Shown here: piece after piece, positions 42,291-55,520 of the stretch
How positions within the stretch are numbered: position 1 is the first letter of the stretch
How the letters are laid out: every line of letters starts with the position of its first letter
NCBI GenBank assembly: GCA_022606425.2
Contig: JAHDVF020001501.1
Span: 868,001 to 932,000, forward strand
From: Lepidostoma basale
Lineage: Eukaryota > Arthropoda > Insecta > Trichoptera > Lepidostomatidae
Direction: 5' to 3'
Length of the DNA stretch: 64,000 nucleotides
Made by a program: the position numbers and the translations under genes
The notes under the pieces: generated by a model
Databases searched by the model: none
Told to the model about the DNA's origin: nothing
The model's input: the letters and a program-made list of their open reading frames with translations, nothing else

Positions 42291-44396
42291 CTAACTAACT
42301 AACTAACCATCGCGCCGTCTCTCTGAAGGGGTAGGCAGAAAGAATGGACTGCCACACTTTAACTGATGCGGCACTCCATCCTTGGCTTTTCGCCCCCGCG
42401 GGAGACGCGGTGTGATGGGTTGCGAACCTCATCGCCACCAATAGGCATCTCCGCGCACACTTCAAATGTCCAACATCCACAAAATATATCTAAAACAAAT
42501 AATATAAAATACAATGAAATGAGATAATAATAATATATTATAATACATAATGTTCTTTTAGATGGTGCACAAGTTGTCACGACGATCCGGAGGATGTTCT
42601 GGATGAACCGGACTTTTGTGTTTATTTCATTTATATTCCACGTATTCACCGTTTAAATTCACAATTTAAATAATCCAACACCAACAAGAACTTATTCAAA
42701 TTGTCATTGGAACAAATGAAAAAATTCTTTAAACGCCTCTCAAAATTCTTTAAACCAACTTATTTAATTAATCTAGAAGTTAGTTTTCTCTATTCCTTTT
42801 TCACATAATTATTAAGAATATAATAAATATGTTTTAATTTGAAATGTTCAATTATGTTAGTCAATAATGTTATTTTTAAATGTTATTAAAATTTTAAACT
42901 AATTGTTTGTATATATTTTACATTTCTTTTAAATACGAGTATGATATAATATAGAACATTACTGAATCTACATAATATTATATAAAAGTTTAATGCCAAG
43001 TAGCAGAAATTACAGTTACCATATTTGATGTTGAACAAAATCAGATAAAATTTACTGAAACATGTTGATATTTACAACACCAGTAAGTTAAGTTTGTCTG
43101 TTTTTACCGTCGGGTCCCGGAAAGTAAAATTCGTTTTTGTTTATAGTCCGCCATTGAAGAAGTTTGAAACTGATAGACGATTAATCTCCTCCTTAATCAC
43201 TCCTCCTCTAGAACATATTTCACGGCTTCTTCTGACAATACATAAATCTTTAATGGGTGTTTATTCGGAACAGGCAACCGCGGTCCGGAGGGCCCGGCGC
43301 TGCGGGCGGACATGGGAGATAACCGATGAGTTTCCACTGAAAGAATGTGTACTCAGTTTAAATAATCACCTCCAATATTTAAGCCCAAATTTAGATTTAA
43401 CCAGCCTATGTGTGTTTGATTAACATGGCGATTAAGAAAGTGTAAGAAGATGATGGTGAATAAATAATTCAACGTATATATGTATAATATTTATTATACA
43501 TATATGTAAATTATGCATAATAAATATGAGGATATGGTTGGTTCTGATTTTGAAAATTTGGTTTGGTTAATGTGGTGCTTCCGTAAATTTTAGGATATTT
43601 TGTGTATAAGTGAATTATTTTGGTCAATTTGATTGTTGCCGTACTTTATAACAGTTAGTTGTGACGCGTTTGTACTGTTTTGATGTAATTTTTTTTTATA
43701 TTTATTTATTTGACACATTCACCATGGAGTGTTATGTGTCACACAAGCAATAATTTATTAAAGTTACATATTTATATTCAAATAATAAGTTTAAAATTTT
43801 AATTACATTTAAAAATAACATTATTGACTAACATAATTGAACATTTCAAATTAGCAAATATTTATTAAATTCTTAATAATTATGTGAAAAAGGAATAGAG
43901 AAAACTAACTTCTAGATTAATTAAATAAGTTGGTTTAAAGAATTTTGACAGGCGTTTAAAGAATTTTTTCTTTTGTTCCAATGACAATTTGAATAAGTTC
44001 TTGCTGGTGTTGGATTATTTAAATTGTGAATTTAAACGGTGAATACGTGGAATATAAATGAAATAAACACAAAAGTCCGGTTCATCCAGAACATCCTCCG
44101 GATCGTCGTGACCACATGTGCACCATCTAAAAGAACATTATGTATTATATTATTATTATCTCATTTCATTGTATTTTATATTATTTGTTTTAGATATATT
44201 GTGTGGATGTTGGACATTCGAAGTGTGCGCGCGAGTTGACTATTGGTGGCGATGAGGTTCGCAACCCATCACACCGCGTCTCTCGCGGGGGCGAAAAGAG
44301 AAGGATGGAGTGCCGCATCGATTAAAGTGTGGCAGTCCATTATTTCTCCTTACCCTTTCGGGGAGACGGCGTGATGGTTAGTTAGTTTAGTTAAGT
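42291..44396. mobile_element. 2.1 kb element with 615-base inverted arms ending in LINE H tails
   Basis: The left arm 42291-42905 and right arm 43783-44396 are reverse complements along their whole length, with small differences. Each outer end is the family H terminus: (CTAA)n, then C(A/G)TC(A/G)CGCCGTCTC, then the SAYPF-E-A-WLVS-coding block. Further inward comes a GAGACGCGGTGTGATGGG block, a GTGGCGATGAGGTTCGCAAC block, and AT-rich sequence unlike LINE H. A third, single copy of the arm is inside the Helitron at 51055-51645. The sharing of only the last 100 or so bases with LINE H suggests a non-autonomous retroelement borrowing the LINE 3' end; the inverted pairing is unexplained. Confidence 0.85.
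42906..43782. other. Spacer of the inverted element
   Basis: About 880 bases with a 109-codon plus frame at 43094-43423 (start MSVFTVGSRKVKFVF) lacking a known domain, and a GC-rich patch at 43270-43315. It may be the older sequence between two independent insertions or cargo. Confidence 0.35.
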
Positions 44397-45095
44397 TTAA
44401 AAAATATATATAATTTATTATCAATTTTATGTTCAATACATGGTTTTAGATTTAAATCAAAAGGGTTTATTTAAGGATGAATCATTATTCAAAGAAAGTG
44501 TACAACTATAAAAAGTGAAGTAAAAAATCCGTTGTCTATTTTGTTTAAAAACATGCAACAAAAACAACATCTTTCGAAATCGAATAAAGTTAGTAACCAG
44601 TCCTTTTTATTTTTTGGGATGAGAAAAACATCGCCGCAAACAAGAAAATCCTAGATTTTTCGGCGTTCACTTACATAATATTATATAACTTCCTCGGAAA
44701 TGCTGTAATCCTTCTTTCACAGTATTTGGGATCCGATATTTACGGTTAAGGATTTTTCTTAAATGGGAATACAATTTAGAAAATGAAAGGGGATTTTTAG
44801 AAATAGAATTTACCTGTAGAATATGTAAAATGCTATTGATTTTTTTTTTCATATGGAAAATGTAATTAAAACCTTTATCCGCTGATGGTTAAATCTGGTC
44901 AATTTATATACAAAAATGGGTGAAGCACTTAAATAGAGATATAATGTTTTCGGAAATCAATTTTTGATGTTATTTTCATTGGTTACATTATTAGCTGCCG
45001 AAATCAGTCGAAGCCATAAAATCAAATGGAATTAAACTAATTATATAATAAATAAAAACATGACGTGACGTATACAACATGACGATCTCTATCGA
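44396..45095. other. No assignable feature
   Basis: AT-rich; no frame or repeat match noticed. Confidence 0.45.
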
Positions 45096-45099
45096 AAAA

Positions 45100-45725
45100 C
45101 AAAATTTATGACCTTTTCCAAAACATGTTACCTGGTTATTGAAAATCAACCCATAAAACAGGTCAGGACCTTCAAGTATCTAGGCATAGACCTGGTGGGG
45201 GAAGCTGATCTGGGGGAAGAAATACAAGCCCAAGTAAACGAGGCAGCTGCACTCTCTGGGGCTCTTAAATCCACAATATGGAAAAACAAAGACATGGCCA
45301 TTAAGAGTAAAATGAGAATCTATAAAGCATGCGTAAGACCAATAATAACATATGACGTCGAAGCAAGGGCAGACACATTAAGGACCAAAAAAGTTTTGAG
45401 GACTTCCGAAATGAAGACACTGAGGACGATAGCAGGCAAGAAACTGAGAGATCGCGTGAGGAACACCAGAATAAGATAGATATGTGAGGTTGAGGATATT
45501 ATAAGATGGAGCAGACAGCGAAACAAGGACTTGTACGGTCATGTTCAAAAAATGGACACCACCAGACTCCCCTATATTGCATTGCATAATCAGCCTCATG
45601 GGACTCGTCCTCGTGGAAGACCTCCTAAAAGATGGAAGGACAGCTGGGAATTTACCTCACAGTAATAGTTACACTCTGGAAAACGGACCACATAGGTCTA
45701 CAATAAGGAAGAAGAAGACGATATA
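45100..45725 (+). mobile_element. LINE family K C-terminal region, best copy
   Basis: An open frame 45108-45477: KQVRTFKYLGIDLVGEADLG, EEIQAQVNEAAALSGALKST, KSKMRIYKACVRPIITYDVE, TSEMKTLRTIAGKKLRDRVR. After a stop it continues CEVEDIIRWSRQRNK, YGHVQKMDTTRLPYIA and GRPPKRWKDSWEF. The FKYLG motif places its start just after the RT palm. The tail is GAAGAAGAAGACG. Confidence 0.9.
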
Positions 45726-46115
45726 AAATACAATATATTACTGGGGAATTTTTAGGTATCAATAATATTTCTTGTAAAAAACACAGATATAACAAAATAT
45801 GCCGAACTCTTAAAATAATTATAAAACGTACCTAAAGGGTAATTCTTGTGATATTTGTGCTGTCTTCAAACAAGTACAAATGTTAGTGCAACGAAAACAC
45901 TCCAAGTGAATCTAAAATAGAACACAATTCAAGAAATTGTCACATCCCGGAAATAATATACGAGATATTTTATGTATCGTATAGATACACAAGGCTGGCG
46001 GCGTGTCACGCCAGAGAGCAAAATCACCGGTCGGATGTACTTCAGAAAAAATATATGCCTTGAAGAATTTTCAAAATTCACATTTTTTTTTCTGAACAAT
46101 ATTTTCGCTCTGATA
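45725..46115. other. No assignable feature
   Basis: AT-rich sequence without recognisable content. Confidence 0.45.
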
Positions 46116-46119
46116 CACC

Positions 46120-46400
46120 AAACTAAGATAATTGAGATGACTCTGAGGATAGAAGGGGTGAAGTGGCGGTAGGCTGGCCATATTTATTGAAAAACCGAGA
46201 GCCGATAGGAAAGACTTGTTCTGGAGTGGAAACCACCCACGGGATACGTTGAGTTGGATTTTCACCTACCCGCTGGATCGACGATATTATAAGGATTGCT
46301 GAATGTGGATAGAGTGGCAAAGGATAAGAAAAAGTGGTGTGCTTTGGGATAGGCCTATGCTCTGCAGTACGTGACAGACGGCTGATCAGAAGAAGAAGGC
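46120..46400 (+). mobile_element. LINE family L 3' end
   Basis: [13 protein letters not shown], then broken frames giving [16 protein letters not shown] and [18 protein letters not shown]. It abuts the (TA)n tract that received the Helitron. Confidence 0.75.
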
Positions 46401-46410
46401 TATATATACT

Positions 46411-46592
<182 letters not shown>

Positions 46593-47764
46593 ATATAAAT
46601 AAAAGGCAATCTTCCGGGTGTGTGTGGACTGATTCCGGGGTTATTCCTGGGCAGATCGTTTTCATATTGATACACTTCCTTAATAGATAGACATAGGTGG
46701 GCATAGGCATATTTTTGTTATTAATCGAGCTCTAATTAACTTTGTAAATTTATAAATTTTCGTAGTGCGAGCGAGTATAGACCTTCATGTTCGTATCACC
46801 TGAGTATCGATCTTTAGAGTCTATATTCGCTTGGCGTGATAAGATGCAAATTAGTGGCTTATTTGACTCTTTGCGTGGTCAGATATGAAATTAGTCGCTC
46901 TTTTGAACTGAAAAATATACGCTGGCAACAATGTGTTTTTCTTTCTGACAGTCCAATATATTGCGTTTTACTTTGGGATGTATAATACTTAATGCGTTTT
47001 ACTTATTACGTACTAAAATAATTGGTTGTTTAATTGGTACAGTTTATTTTATTGGTGTTATTTTAATGTACATTAATGCAGACAGGTAATTATGCTTCTT
47101 AATTTTGGCGAGTATAATTTTTACGCGTTCATTTTGAGGTTATGAACGAAATTTTATTTTTTCGTGTGGCTGAAACTTATTCGTTTCTCTTACGTTCGAC
47201 GGTGATTACTTAATGATAATCTTCCAATATTAATATGATAAATCAATTGAGCTGTGAGTTATATATTATTATAATTTCCATTTTCACATGATATTAAATA
47301 TTACTCGCTTGAACGTTTGTGAACATATTTTAATTTGTTTTCTAGAATTCTAACCGTTCGATTGGTCACGTGGTCTCTGACTGTCAAAACGTAATTTGTG
47401 CGTCGTAATTTGTGAGTCATATTTCTAATTCATATATATCTTCAAGTTATTCTATTTTGCCGTTGAAATGAATACATATTATATTTCCGCATTACATATT
47501 TCAAAGTTATAGTTTTAAATTATATCGAATAGAGAAGAAATTATATATCGTTCGTGTCATATCATACATATACTTTTAGGTTATGAAGTTTATGGGATTT
47601 AAAATATTCAATGATAATTAAATTGCTTTCAGGTTATTTCAAAGGATGATATCGAAAATATAAAATATTGGACGTCGAGGCTCTCTAAAAGAATGTGAAG
47701 AAACTTGCTTCCGTAAGTATAATATAATATTTATATTTCTAATTCATAAATATATTTTCAGTTT

Positions 47765-47865
47765 ATTATATTTTGCCGTTTTCTTTATACGCATACTTTC
47801 GTCAGGGAAATTGTTACATTACCACAGCAACGGTAAGAAAGTTCTAATGATATACAATATGAATT
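47765..47865 (+). repeat. Helitron internal direct repeat X, copy 1
   Basis: TTCTTTATACGCATACTTTC ... AAGAAAGTTCTAATGATATA recurs at 49228-49316 in the same orientation. The neighbouring phrase AATTAAATTGCTTTCAGGTT likewise occurs at about 47618 and 49807. Confidence 0.8.
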
Positions 47866-47879
47866 ACAATATGAATGAA

Positions 47880-48065
47880 TGACACAATTCTTAGGACTTT
47901 TTCCGTTTATTTCTAGGAAAATAAAGTAACAGATCAGAGATGGGACGAAAATTACCAATGCAGCGTGCAAAATAACTTCGTTAAAATGGAATTAGATCAG
48001 TCAAACAACGGATGATCAGTGAATTAGATGTACCCTGGAGTGGCGAATGAGAACCGGCTCATTTT
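47880..48065 (+). mobile_element. LINE C-terminal fragment in Helitron, copy 1 of 3
   Basis: A TTTATTTCTAG acceptor-like phrase is followed by AGATGGGACGAAAATTACCA and AAAATGGAATTAGATC. Equivalent blocks lie at 48905-49140 and 51700-52110, where the frame reads KWNGIGHI-like and GRSQARWSDDIKRVAGGQW. These are RTE-like LINE C termini multiplied within the element. Confidence 0.65.
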
Positions 48066-48066
48066 C

Positions 48067-48570
48067 ACATTACACATAAGCTATTTTTAGTAGTTTTCAT
48101 TCATATATGAAAATTACATTATTAATTTCAGGTAAGGTTTTTAAATTTACAGTTTATAGACAATAATTAAGCACACTCCCAAACGTGCCACCAATATATC
48201 TGAAATTTGTGTTGCTCGGGCTTTCACAGTAGCAGGTCGTCCGCCTGAAATATGCTTCCTGCACGCCCCAGATGCATTGACAATCCGACAGACTTTAAAT
48301 CTCACCTAAAAACCCACCTTTTCAAAATATCACATAAAATGTTAACAACGGTTGTCTGTATATCAATAAACAATATTATATCACATTTGCACAAAACATT
48401 CATATGTTTAGAGAAACAAAACTCTTGATTTTGTTGTCCATGAAATTCACATCAGAGCCAATAAAGTAAGTTTCTACGATCGTGATTTCGCTGTTGTCAC
48501 ATGCACCTTTCATGACTAAAAACATTGTCAAAGCGCCCTTGAGGTGAGCTATTCACGAAAACGGCGATTA
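48067..48570 (+). repeat. Helitron internal repeat Y, copy 1, with an L2-like LINE end
   Basis: About 505 bases nearly identical to 50310-50819. It contains the forward coding phrase RCIDNPTDFKSHLKTHLFK (48265-48325), the C terminus of a CR1/L2-like reverse transcriptase of the same type as 13835. A shorter inverted copy is at 52137-52275. Confidence 0.88.
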
Positions 48571-48904
48571 TCAGTTCCGTAAGTTCAATGTTTATATTTT
48601 GGTATGTACAGGTTTAAATTTTGAATTAATTGGTTTAATTTGTTACATAAGAATATAGACAATTTATATGAAGGAGTCTGGTTGTAATGAATGCTTTTGT
48701 AAAAAATTTGTTATTTCTTTAGCACAATCATAACTGCATTGATTAGCATAGTTTTTGGTAGTTATTTTTGCCGTTCAGGTAATGTTTCTAAAATCTCCTA
48801 CATATAATATTAACACATTTCCAAATGGTCTGATGTTTCCACGCAACTCTTGCAATGCTTGATCAAGAGCCTCGAGTATTTATTTTAAAATATACTGCTT
48901 AGTG

Positions 48905-49145
48905 AACACTTGGAATTCATTAATTGTATGGAAATTGAAAATTTGCCATATGCGCCTCTTCGATGTCCGCCTTATGCCAATTCCAATATTTTTTTATTTT
49001 ATTTCTAGGAAACAATATGAATTAATCAGAGATCGGAATGGAATCGGTCATATAGCAGGGACAACGGATGATAACATGCACCCTGGAGTAGCGGGCGAGC
49101 AACGGCTATACAACTGGCAGAATTTTGAATGGTATTGCGCTATTT
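48905..49145 (+). mobile_element. LINE C-terminal fragment in Helitron, copy 2 of 3
   Basis: The acceptor-like TTTTATTTTATTTCTAG is followed by sequence encoding RNGIGHIAGTTDDNM and GVAGEQRLYNWQ. It is homologous to 47880 and 51700. Confidence 0.65.
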
Positions 49146-49834
49146 TATTAATGTTATTTAATTATTATGATTTTAATTAGTTATTTAAAATACAATTAAT
49201 ATGACATTTGATGAATTCAAACATAAAGGTGTTCTTTATACGCGTACTTTGGTCAGGGAAATATTAAAATTACCACAGCAACGATAAGAAAGTTCTAATG
49301 ATATACAATATCTATTTATTCGTTTTACTTACGTGTCATTTTAGGTTATGACGTTTCGTTGTGTAATAATTAGTTAATTGGTATAATCTATTTTAATAAT
49401 GTTATTTTAATGTAAAATTGTTCTGGCAGGGCGAAAATCTATATCTTTGGGATTAGATATTAAGTTTTGATAAAATAATTGCCTGGTTGTGAGAGACCAC
49501 TGGTCTAATGGGGATATTTTTGTATTGGGATTGAAATTATTTTGTTAATGAGCCATATTGGTGCATCTGCATGTTGCAATTCTTCTTTATTTTCCATTCC
49601 ACTGAGTAATTCCAGCAGCACACATACCCAAATACACTATGAGTTACTTCAGCTGTTTTAGTTTTTCTCTGAAAACAAATGCTGTGATACGTAAACATAT
49701 CCTTATATGCAGCATTAGCTGCCTCAGTTGGAAGATTCCAGTAATATTATCCATTTTTGACCATTAAATTCTACATTATGCTGAGATTTAAAATATTCAA
49801 AGATAATTAAATTGCTTTCAGGTTATTTCATTTG

Positions 49835-50310
49835 CTTGAGGATGGGGAAGACAACGCAGAAGATAATGGATTGCGCATGTGCAGAGGATGGGGAAAACAA
49901 CGCAGAAGATACTGGAATTCGCATGTCCATTCAGGTGATCCAAAATCGAGCTGTTAGAAATATTTTCCGTCTACCGTGGTACACTCATGTAAGGGCCCTA
50001 TATTCTCAGACGAAAATAATTCCATTGCAAATCCATCCAAAATTAGAGATCACTAAAACTATACTACAAATAATAAAGTCATCAACGCACTCTAATACTC
50101 GACCAATATTCAATACGGACGTACACCAACATGATACGCGCTCACAGAATAAGAAGCATTGCGTTCAACTAGATTCGGTGTAAAATCCTTACAATTTATA
50201 GCCTCTACAGAATTTAATAAACTCCCTAATGATTTAATAATGATGTCGAACCAAAAACTTCAATCTGATCAACTTAAAAGTAATTTTTACATTACATTTT
50301 TACATTTTTA
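49835..50310 (+). mobile_element. CR1/Jockey-like LINE C terminus captured in the Helitron
   Basis: The frame to 50181 includes VIQNRAVRNIFRLPWYTHVR, LYSQTKIIPLQIHPKLEI and TRSQNKKHCVQLDSV. An overlapping frame from 50159 continues FGVKSLQFIASTEFNKLPND. The Q--A-R-IF-L...LP---I...FN-LP order is typical of the region after the RT domain. An ancestral join to repeat Y, whose C terminus is of the L2-like kind, is plausible. A short duplication of GAGGATGGGGAA occurs at 49839 and 49883. Confidence 0.78.
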
Positions 50311-50819
50311 CATTACACATAAGCTACTTTTAGTAGTTTTCATTCATATATGAAAATTCCATTATTAATTTCAGGTAAGGTTTTTAAATTTACAGTTTAT
50401 AGACAATAATTAAGCACATTCCCAAACGTGCCACCTATACGAGTATATCTGAATTTTATGTTGCTCGGGCTTTCACAGTAGCAGGTTCGTCCGCCTGAAA
50501 TATGCTTCCTGCACGCCTCAGATGCATTGACAATCCGACAGACTTTAAATCTCACCTAAAAACCCACCTTTTCAAATTATCGCATAAAATGTTAACAACG
50601 GTTGTCTGTATATCAATAAACAATATTATATCACATTTGCACAAAACATTCATATGTTTAGAGAAACAAAATTCTTGATTTTGTTGTCCATGAAATTCAC
50701 ATCAGAGCCAATAAAGTAAGTTTCTACGATCGTGATTTCGCTGTTGTCACATGCACCTTTCATGACTAAAAACAATGTCAAAGCGCCCTTGAGGTGACCT
50801 ATTCACGAAAACGGCGATT
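50310..50819 (+). repeat. Helitron internal repeat Y, copy 2
   Basis: Carries the phrases RLRCIDNPTDFKSHLKTHLF and GCTGTTGTCACATGCACC as in copy 1. It ends directly at a LINE H tail insertion at about 50829. Confidence 0.88.
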
Positions 50820-50825
50820 CTACAA

Positions 50826-51645
50826 ATTAAACAAACAAACAAACCATCACGCCGTTTCGCCACAGGGGTAGGCAGAGAGAATGGACCATAACACTACTCT
50901 ATCCTGGCAAACCTCTCTAGCTTCCTCCACATTCATACAACGAGTCATACACGCATGTCGATTCCTCCGACTTCTAACATGACCAACCTTTAAAATCTGA
51001 TTAGTTTAATTAATTTGACAAATTAATCAAATTAATCAGATTAAAAGGTTTTATTAGTTTTATCGTTTTTGTAAAGAATTTTGACAGGTGTAGAAATAAA
51101 TTTTTCATTTGTTCCAATAACAATTTGAATAATTTCTTCAATATTATTTTTAAGTTCTTGCTGGTTAAGTGCCTTATTACAGATAATTTAAAAAATGGTG
51201 GATACGTGTAACATAAATTAAATAAACACAAAAGTCCGGATCGTCCAAGTCAACATGTGCAACATCGAAAAAAACATTATGTGTTATTACATTATGTGCT
51301 AAATTAAAAAACAGTGGATACGTGGAACATATTATAAATTAAATAGACAATATGTGCACCGTCTAAAAAGAACATTTTGTGTAAAATTATTTTTATTTTG
51401 TTATTTTATTTTATATCATTGTATTTTATATTATTTGTTTTAGATTTATTTTGTGGGTGTTGGACGATCGAAGTGTGCGCGGGAGATGCCTATTGGTGGC
51501 GATGAGGTTCGCAACCCATCACACCGCGTCTCCCGCGGGGCGAAAAGAGAAGGATGGAGTGCCGCATCAGCAAAAGTGTGACAGTCCATTCTTTCTGCCT
51601 ACCCTTTCGGGGAGACGGCGTGATGGTTAGTTAGTTAGTTAGTTA
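50826..51645. mobile_element. Outward-facing LINE H tail pair inside the Helitron
   Basis: 50829-51000 is a family H 3' end on the minus strand (tail AAACAAACAAACC). 51055-51645 is a plus copy of the 615-base arm described at 42291, ending GGCGTGATGGTTAGTTAG. Together they form the same tail-out arrangement as 42291-44396, with a negligible spacer. Internal duplication of TGGATACGTGGAACAT occurs near 51190 and 51310. Confidence 0.78.
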
Positions 51646-51699
51646 GTTAATTTGACAAATTAGCCTAATTATTATTATGCATATAGCATGAACTGCCTT

Positions 51700-52110
51700 T
51701 TATATGAAGAATATCTTCAGCAAACAAGTGAAAAACAGTTGTAATTCATTCATTGTATGGAAATTTAAATTTTGCCTTATGCGCCTCTTCGGTGTCCGCC
51801 TTATGGCAATTCAAATTTTTTTTTTTTTAATTCCAGGGCCCAAAATTGATGAATCAAAGATCGGACCAAAGTTGCCGATGCAGCGTGTAAAATAACTAAT
51901 GTTTAAATGGAATGGGATCGGTCATAAAGCAAGGACAACGGGTGATAAGATCTTCTGGCCTGGAGTGGCGAAAGAGAAACAGCTACACAAATTCTGGCAG
52001 ATCACAAGCAAGATGGTCTGATGACATTAAACGAGTGGCAGGAGGTCAATGGCGCAGAGCGGCGAGGGATACAGTTGTGGAAGTCAGGAAGGGAGGCTTT
52101 TGTAGTATTA
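51700..52110 (+). mobile_element. LINE C-terminal fragment in Helitron, copy 3 of 3
   Basis: After a poly-T and TTCCAG come the KWNGIGHKARTTGDK-like and GRSQARWSDDIKRVAGGQW phrases; the frame 51912-52236 covers the second part. This is the most complete of the three. Confidence 0.75.
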
Positions 52111-52136
52111 TCATCTATATTACTATTCCACGCCAG

Positions 52137-52275
52137 CGGACTCGCAGTGCCGAAATCACGATCGTAGAAACTTACTTTATTGGCTTTGATGTGAATTTCA
52201 TGGACAACAAAATCAAGAGTTTTGTTTCTTTAATATAATGAATGTTTTCTGCAAATGTGATATAATATTGTTTAT
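52137..52275 (-). repeat. Inverted partial copy of repeat Y near the Helitron 3' end
   Basis: AATCACGATCGTAGAAACTT ... GTGATATAATATTGTTTAT is the reverse complement of 48360-48490. Confidence 0.85.
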
Positions 52276-52542
52276 TTGATTATTAAATTTCATATAAAAT
52301 ATTCAAAAAATAGTTTTTCAATTACATTAGTAATATGTATTCAAGTTTATAATTCACAGCGAGTTTGCTTGGATCGAAACTTTGTTTTAAAGATATAGAC
52401 ACACATTTTTGCATCCATACACATGGCATTTAATCCAATAAATAAACGAATTGTTATTGAACTTTAATTGTATTTGTTGAATATATATTGGGTTTATTTA
52501 TGTACTCGAATTTAGCAATAGCAAAGCGTTGCCGGGTCAGCT

Positions 52543-52973
<431 letters not shown>

Positions 52974-53059
52974 TCACTACAGAAATTTACCTATAAATGT
53001 TTAAACAACACAGCTTTAAATACTGATAGCAGCAATAGCAAAATGTTGCTTTAAATAAG

Positions 53060-53395
53060 AAGATTGTATTATCTACCGGCCGCCAGAACCAATCTGCCTC
53101 TAGTGACACCGGTATGAAGAGTAATTAGTCTGCTGAACGCGGTCTCCTCGGAGATCGATGTCTATCAAATTGGTAATGGTACGTTCAGGGGACATATGCT
53201 CTTGACTTTAGAAGGTATCTTGTCTTTCTAATGTCGAACCACCTCTAATGTGTTTCTGGTATTATTTTGTATTTTTACAGTATTTTACCTACACTCAATA
53301 AATGTCTTAAACATTTTGCTGTTTGTAATGTATTTCGAGTTAGTCAACTGTTTTCATTTGATTTGATTTGATTTTTTTAATTGATTTTTTTAATA
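53060..53395 (+). mobile_element. LINE family Q 3' end with (TTTGA)n-type tail
   Basis: Forward: LPAARTNLPLVTPV, stop, VISLLNAVSSEIDV, FRGHMLLTLEGILS. Then 3' UTR and TTTGATTTGATTTGATTTTT. It has the style of a CR1/Jockey-clade C terminus (R-N-PLVTP..N-L-SEIDVF). Confidence 0.82.
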
Positions 53396-54150
53396 TTATA
53401 TTTTTTAAATACTGTGTATATTTTGACATGTAAAAATTTTGAAATTACTTTTTAAGACGACTGGTTAAATAATATGATAAAAAGTTTCTTCGCTCTTATT
53501 TTAATGAGATACATCACACTATTTTTACACTGAATTTGAACTTCTAACTTACACTGCAAGTTCATCTGCAAAACATAAACATTATGTAACAAAAGTTTTT
53601 GCAAGTATCACGTTAGACCGAGTGTACAGGTATAAATAGCGGCATTCTAAGTTTAAATTAAAATAATAATAAATAAAAACTAAAGGAACAACTTCGTACA
53701 CTTGACAATGCGATAAGTATTATTTTTCTCTTAGAGGAAAAACGTTGTTATCGTGACTTGCATATACTCGTTCACGTTTTTTGCCAAGTTGGTACAGAAA
53801 CAAATGAGCACTTCATTAAAATGCGTTTTGAATATTCCTTATAATGTGGAGTTAGAAGAAGTGAATATTATTCTCTTTTTACAAAAAAACATTTTGTGCT
53901 AGCTAATTTAAGTACGCCTTTGACTGAGTCAAGACACCACAATGGCTGTCCCAAGTTTACAATGGCATTATCATTAAAGAATGACTTCTCTCTCGGGCCC
54001 TCTAGATATCATTTGTTTCCCGCTTCCGCTTTCAGAAAAAATCACTTATCATGAAAACCTCTTGTTCAAATATCGAAATAGTATTTAAGAAAATATTTTG
54101 AATATGTGTACAAGTAATGGTCATATAATACAAATAATTGTTTTATTTTA
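53395..54150. other. No assignable feature
   Basis: AT-rich to mixed; no matches noticed. Confidence 0.45.
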
Positions 54151-54152
54151 CA

Positions 54153-54452
54153 TATAAAAACTAACTAACCATCACGCCGTCTCTCCGAAGGGGTAGGCAG
54201 AAAGAATGGACTGCCACACTTTTCTTTCCTGACATTTTTCTCTTGCTTCCTCAACATTCATACATCATGTCATGCACGCGCGTCGATTTCTCTGACTCCT
54301 CACATGGCCGACATTCAATACGACATTTGATTTATTTGATCGTGCCACATTTTCCTCAGTCTTCCTCTATTTCTGGTTCCATTTACATCGTTAATATATA
54401 ATTTTTTTACCATTCTTTTTTCATTCATTCTTTCCATATGTCCAAACCATCT
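54153..54452 (-). mobile_element. LINE family H 3' end with (TTAG)n tail
   Basis: TAACTAACCATCACGCCG opens it. The minus strand runs upstream through the RACM...VEEARE and GRPR-like blocks to the FGHMERMNE block, where it stops at 54452. It overlaps in content with the next copy, so two independent insertions lie side by side. Confidence 0.83.
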
Positions 54453-54534
54453 TATTTTAAAAAAAATTAAATTTTCTTAAATTGAAAAAAGGACATTATT
54501 GTATTTTTCATAAGCTTTATTTTATGTACAAAGC

Positions 54535-55520
54535 TATTTGGTCTTCCTCTATATCTGGTTCCATTTACATCGTTAACATATATTTTTTTTACCATTCTTT
54601 CTTCATTCATTCTTTCCATATGTCCAAACAATCTCAATGATCCTTTCATCATTTTGTTTATAACACCATTATTCGCACCGCATTCACTTCTTATATTTTC
54701 ATTCGACACTCTATCATACACAGAGTATCTGCACATTCGTCTAAGAGATCTCATTTCTACTGCATTTATACTACTTTCATCTTTCTTTTGCCAGTTCCAT
54801 GCTTCGTTTCCATATATAAGGGTCGGTAGAAGAACACCATTGTGCACTGCCTTTTTACCTTTTTTGATAGGTTTTTGTTTGCGATGGCAACTTTAAGTGC
54901 ACCATTCACTTTGTTGCCTGTCCCAACCCTTCTTTCAATATTCCTATCCACTCGCCCATCTCTTATAAACATACTACCTAAATACACAAACTCATTTACT
55001 TGCTCCAAATTTTCACCATTCACGCTAATGTTGCACTGTCATGATTTCTTCTTGTTCAAAAATCATTACCTTGGACTTATTAACATTCATCATCAGATCA
55101 TTTCACATGCATACCTCATACATACAATTTACTAGGACTAGTTCATGCACTCCGCTCATTTTAGCACCTACATCCAACCCTTTCAGCTATTTCATACATT
55201 TGTCTATATACAGATTAAATAACCACGGGGACATTACGCAACCCTGTTACACACCTTTATTGATATCAAACCAGGCTGTAAGATCTCCATTTACTCTGAC
55301 ACTAGCAGTGCTTTCCGTGTATAGCGATTTAATTGCCGTGATCAGTTTTGTACTTATTCCATATTCAGACAATATTTTCCATAACTTTTCTCTAATAACG
55401 TATATGTTTCGTATTATATCAAAATCCACTGTGTTATATATTATTTCATTAAAGTCTTCCTATGAGATATTATTTTTTCAATCCTTACTTAATATCCCCT
55501 ATTGAATTCTTAAAGGGGTC
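54535..55520 (-). mobile_element. LINE family H, longest copy, includes part of the RT domain
   Basis: On the minus strand, from 55429: MDFDIIRNIYVIREKLWKIL, SEYGISTKLITAIKSLYTES, ASVRVNGDLTAWFDINKGV, a stop, then QGCVMSPWLFN-like sequence; this is the middle of a reverse-transcriptase domain. Past a broken stretch follow QVNEFVYLGSMFIRDGRVD and, at 54847-54540, GVLLPTLIYGNEAWNWQKK, NAVEMRSLRRMCRYSVYD and MKGSLRLFGHMERMNEERM. It shows that family H is an RTE-like or related LINE with the order RT, YLGS, YG-E-W, C terminus. The YADD segment is too damaged to read. Confidence 0.9.

Noticed and set aside
55041..55505. 154-codon plus frame
   Set aside because: Antisense to the LINE H reverse-transcriptase segment read at 55429-55247.
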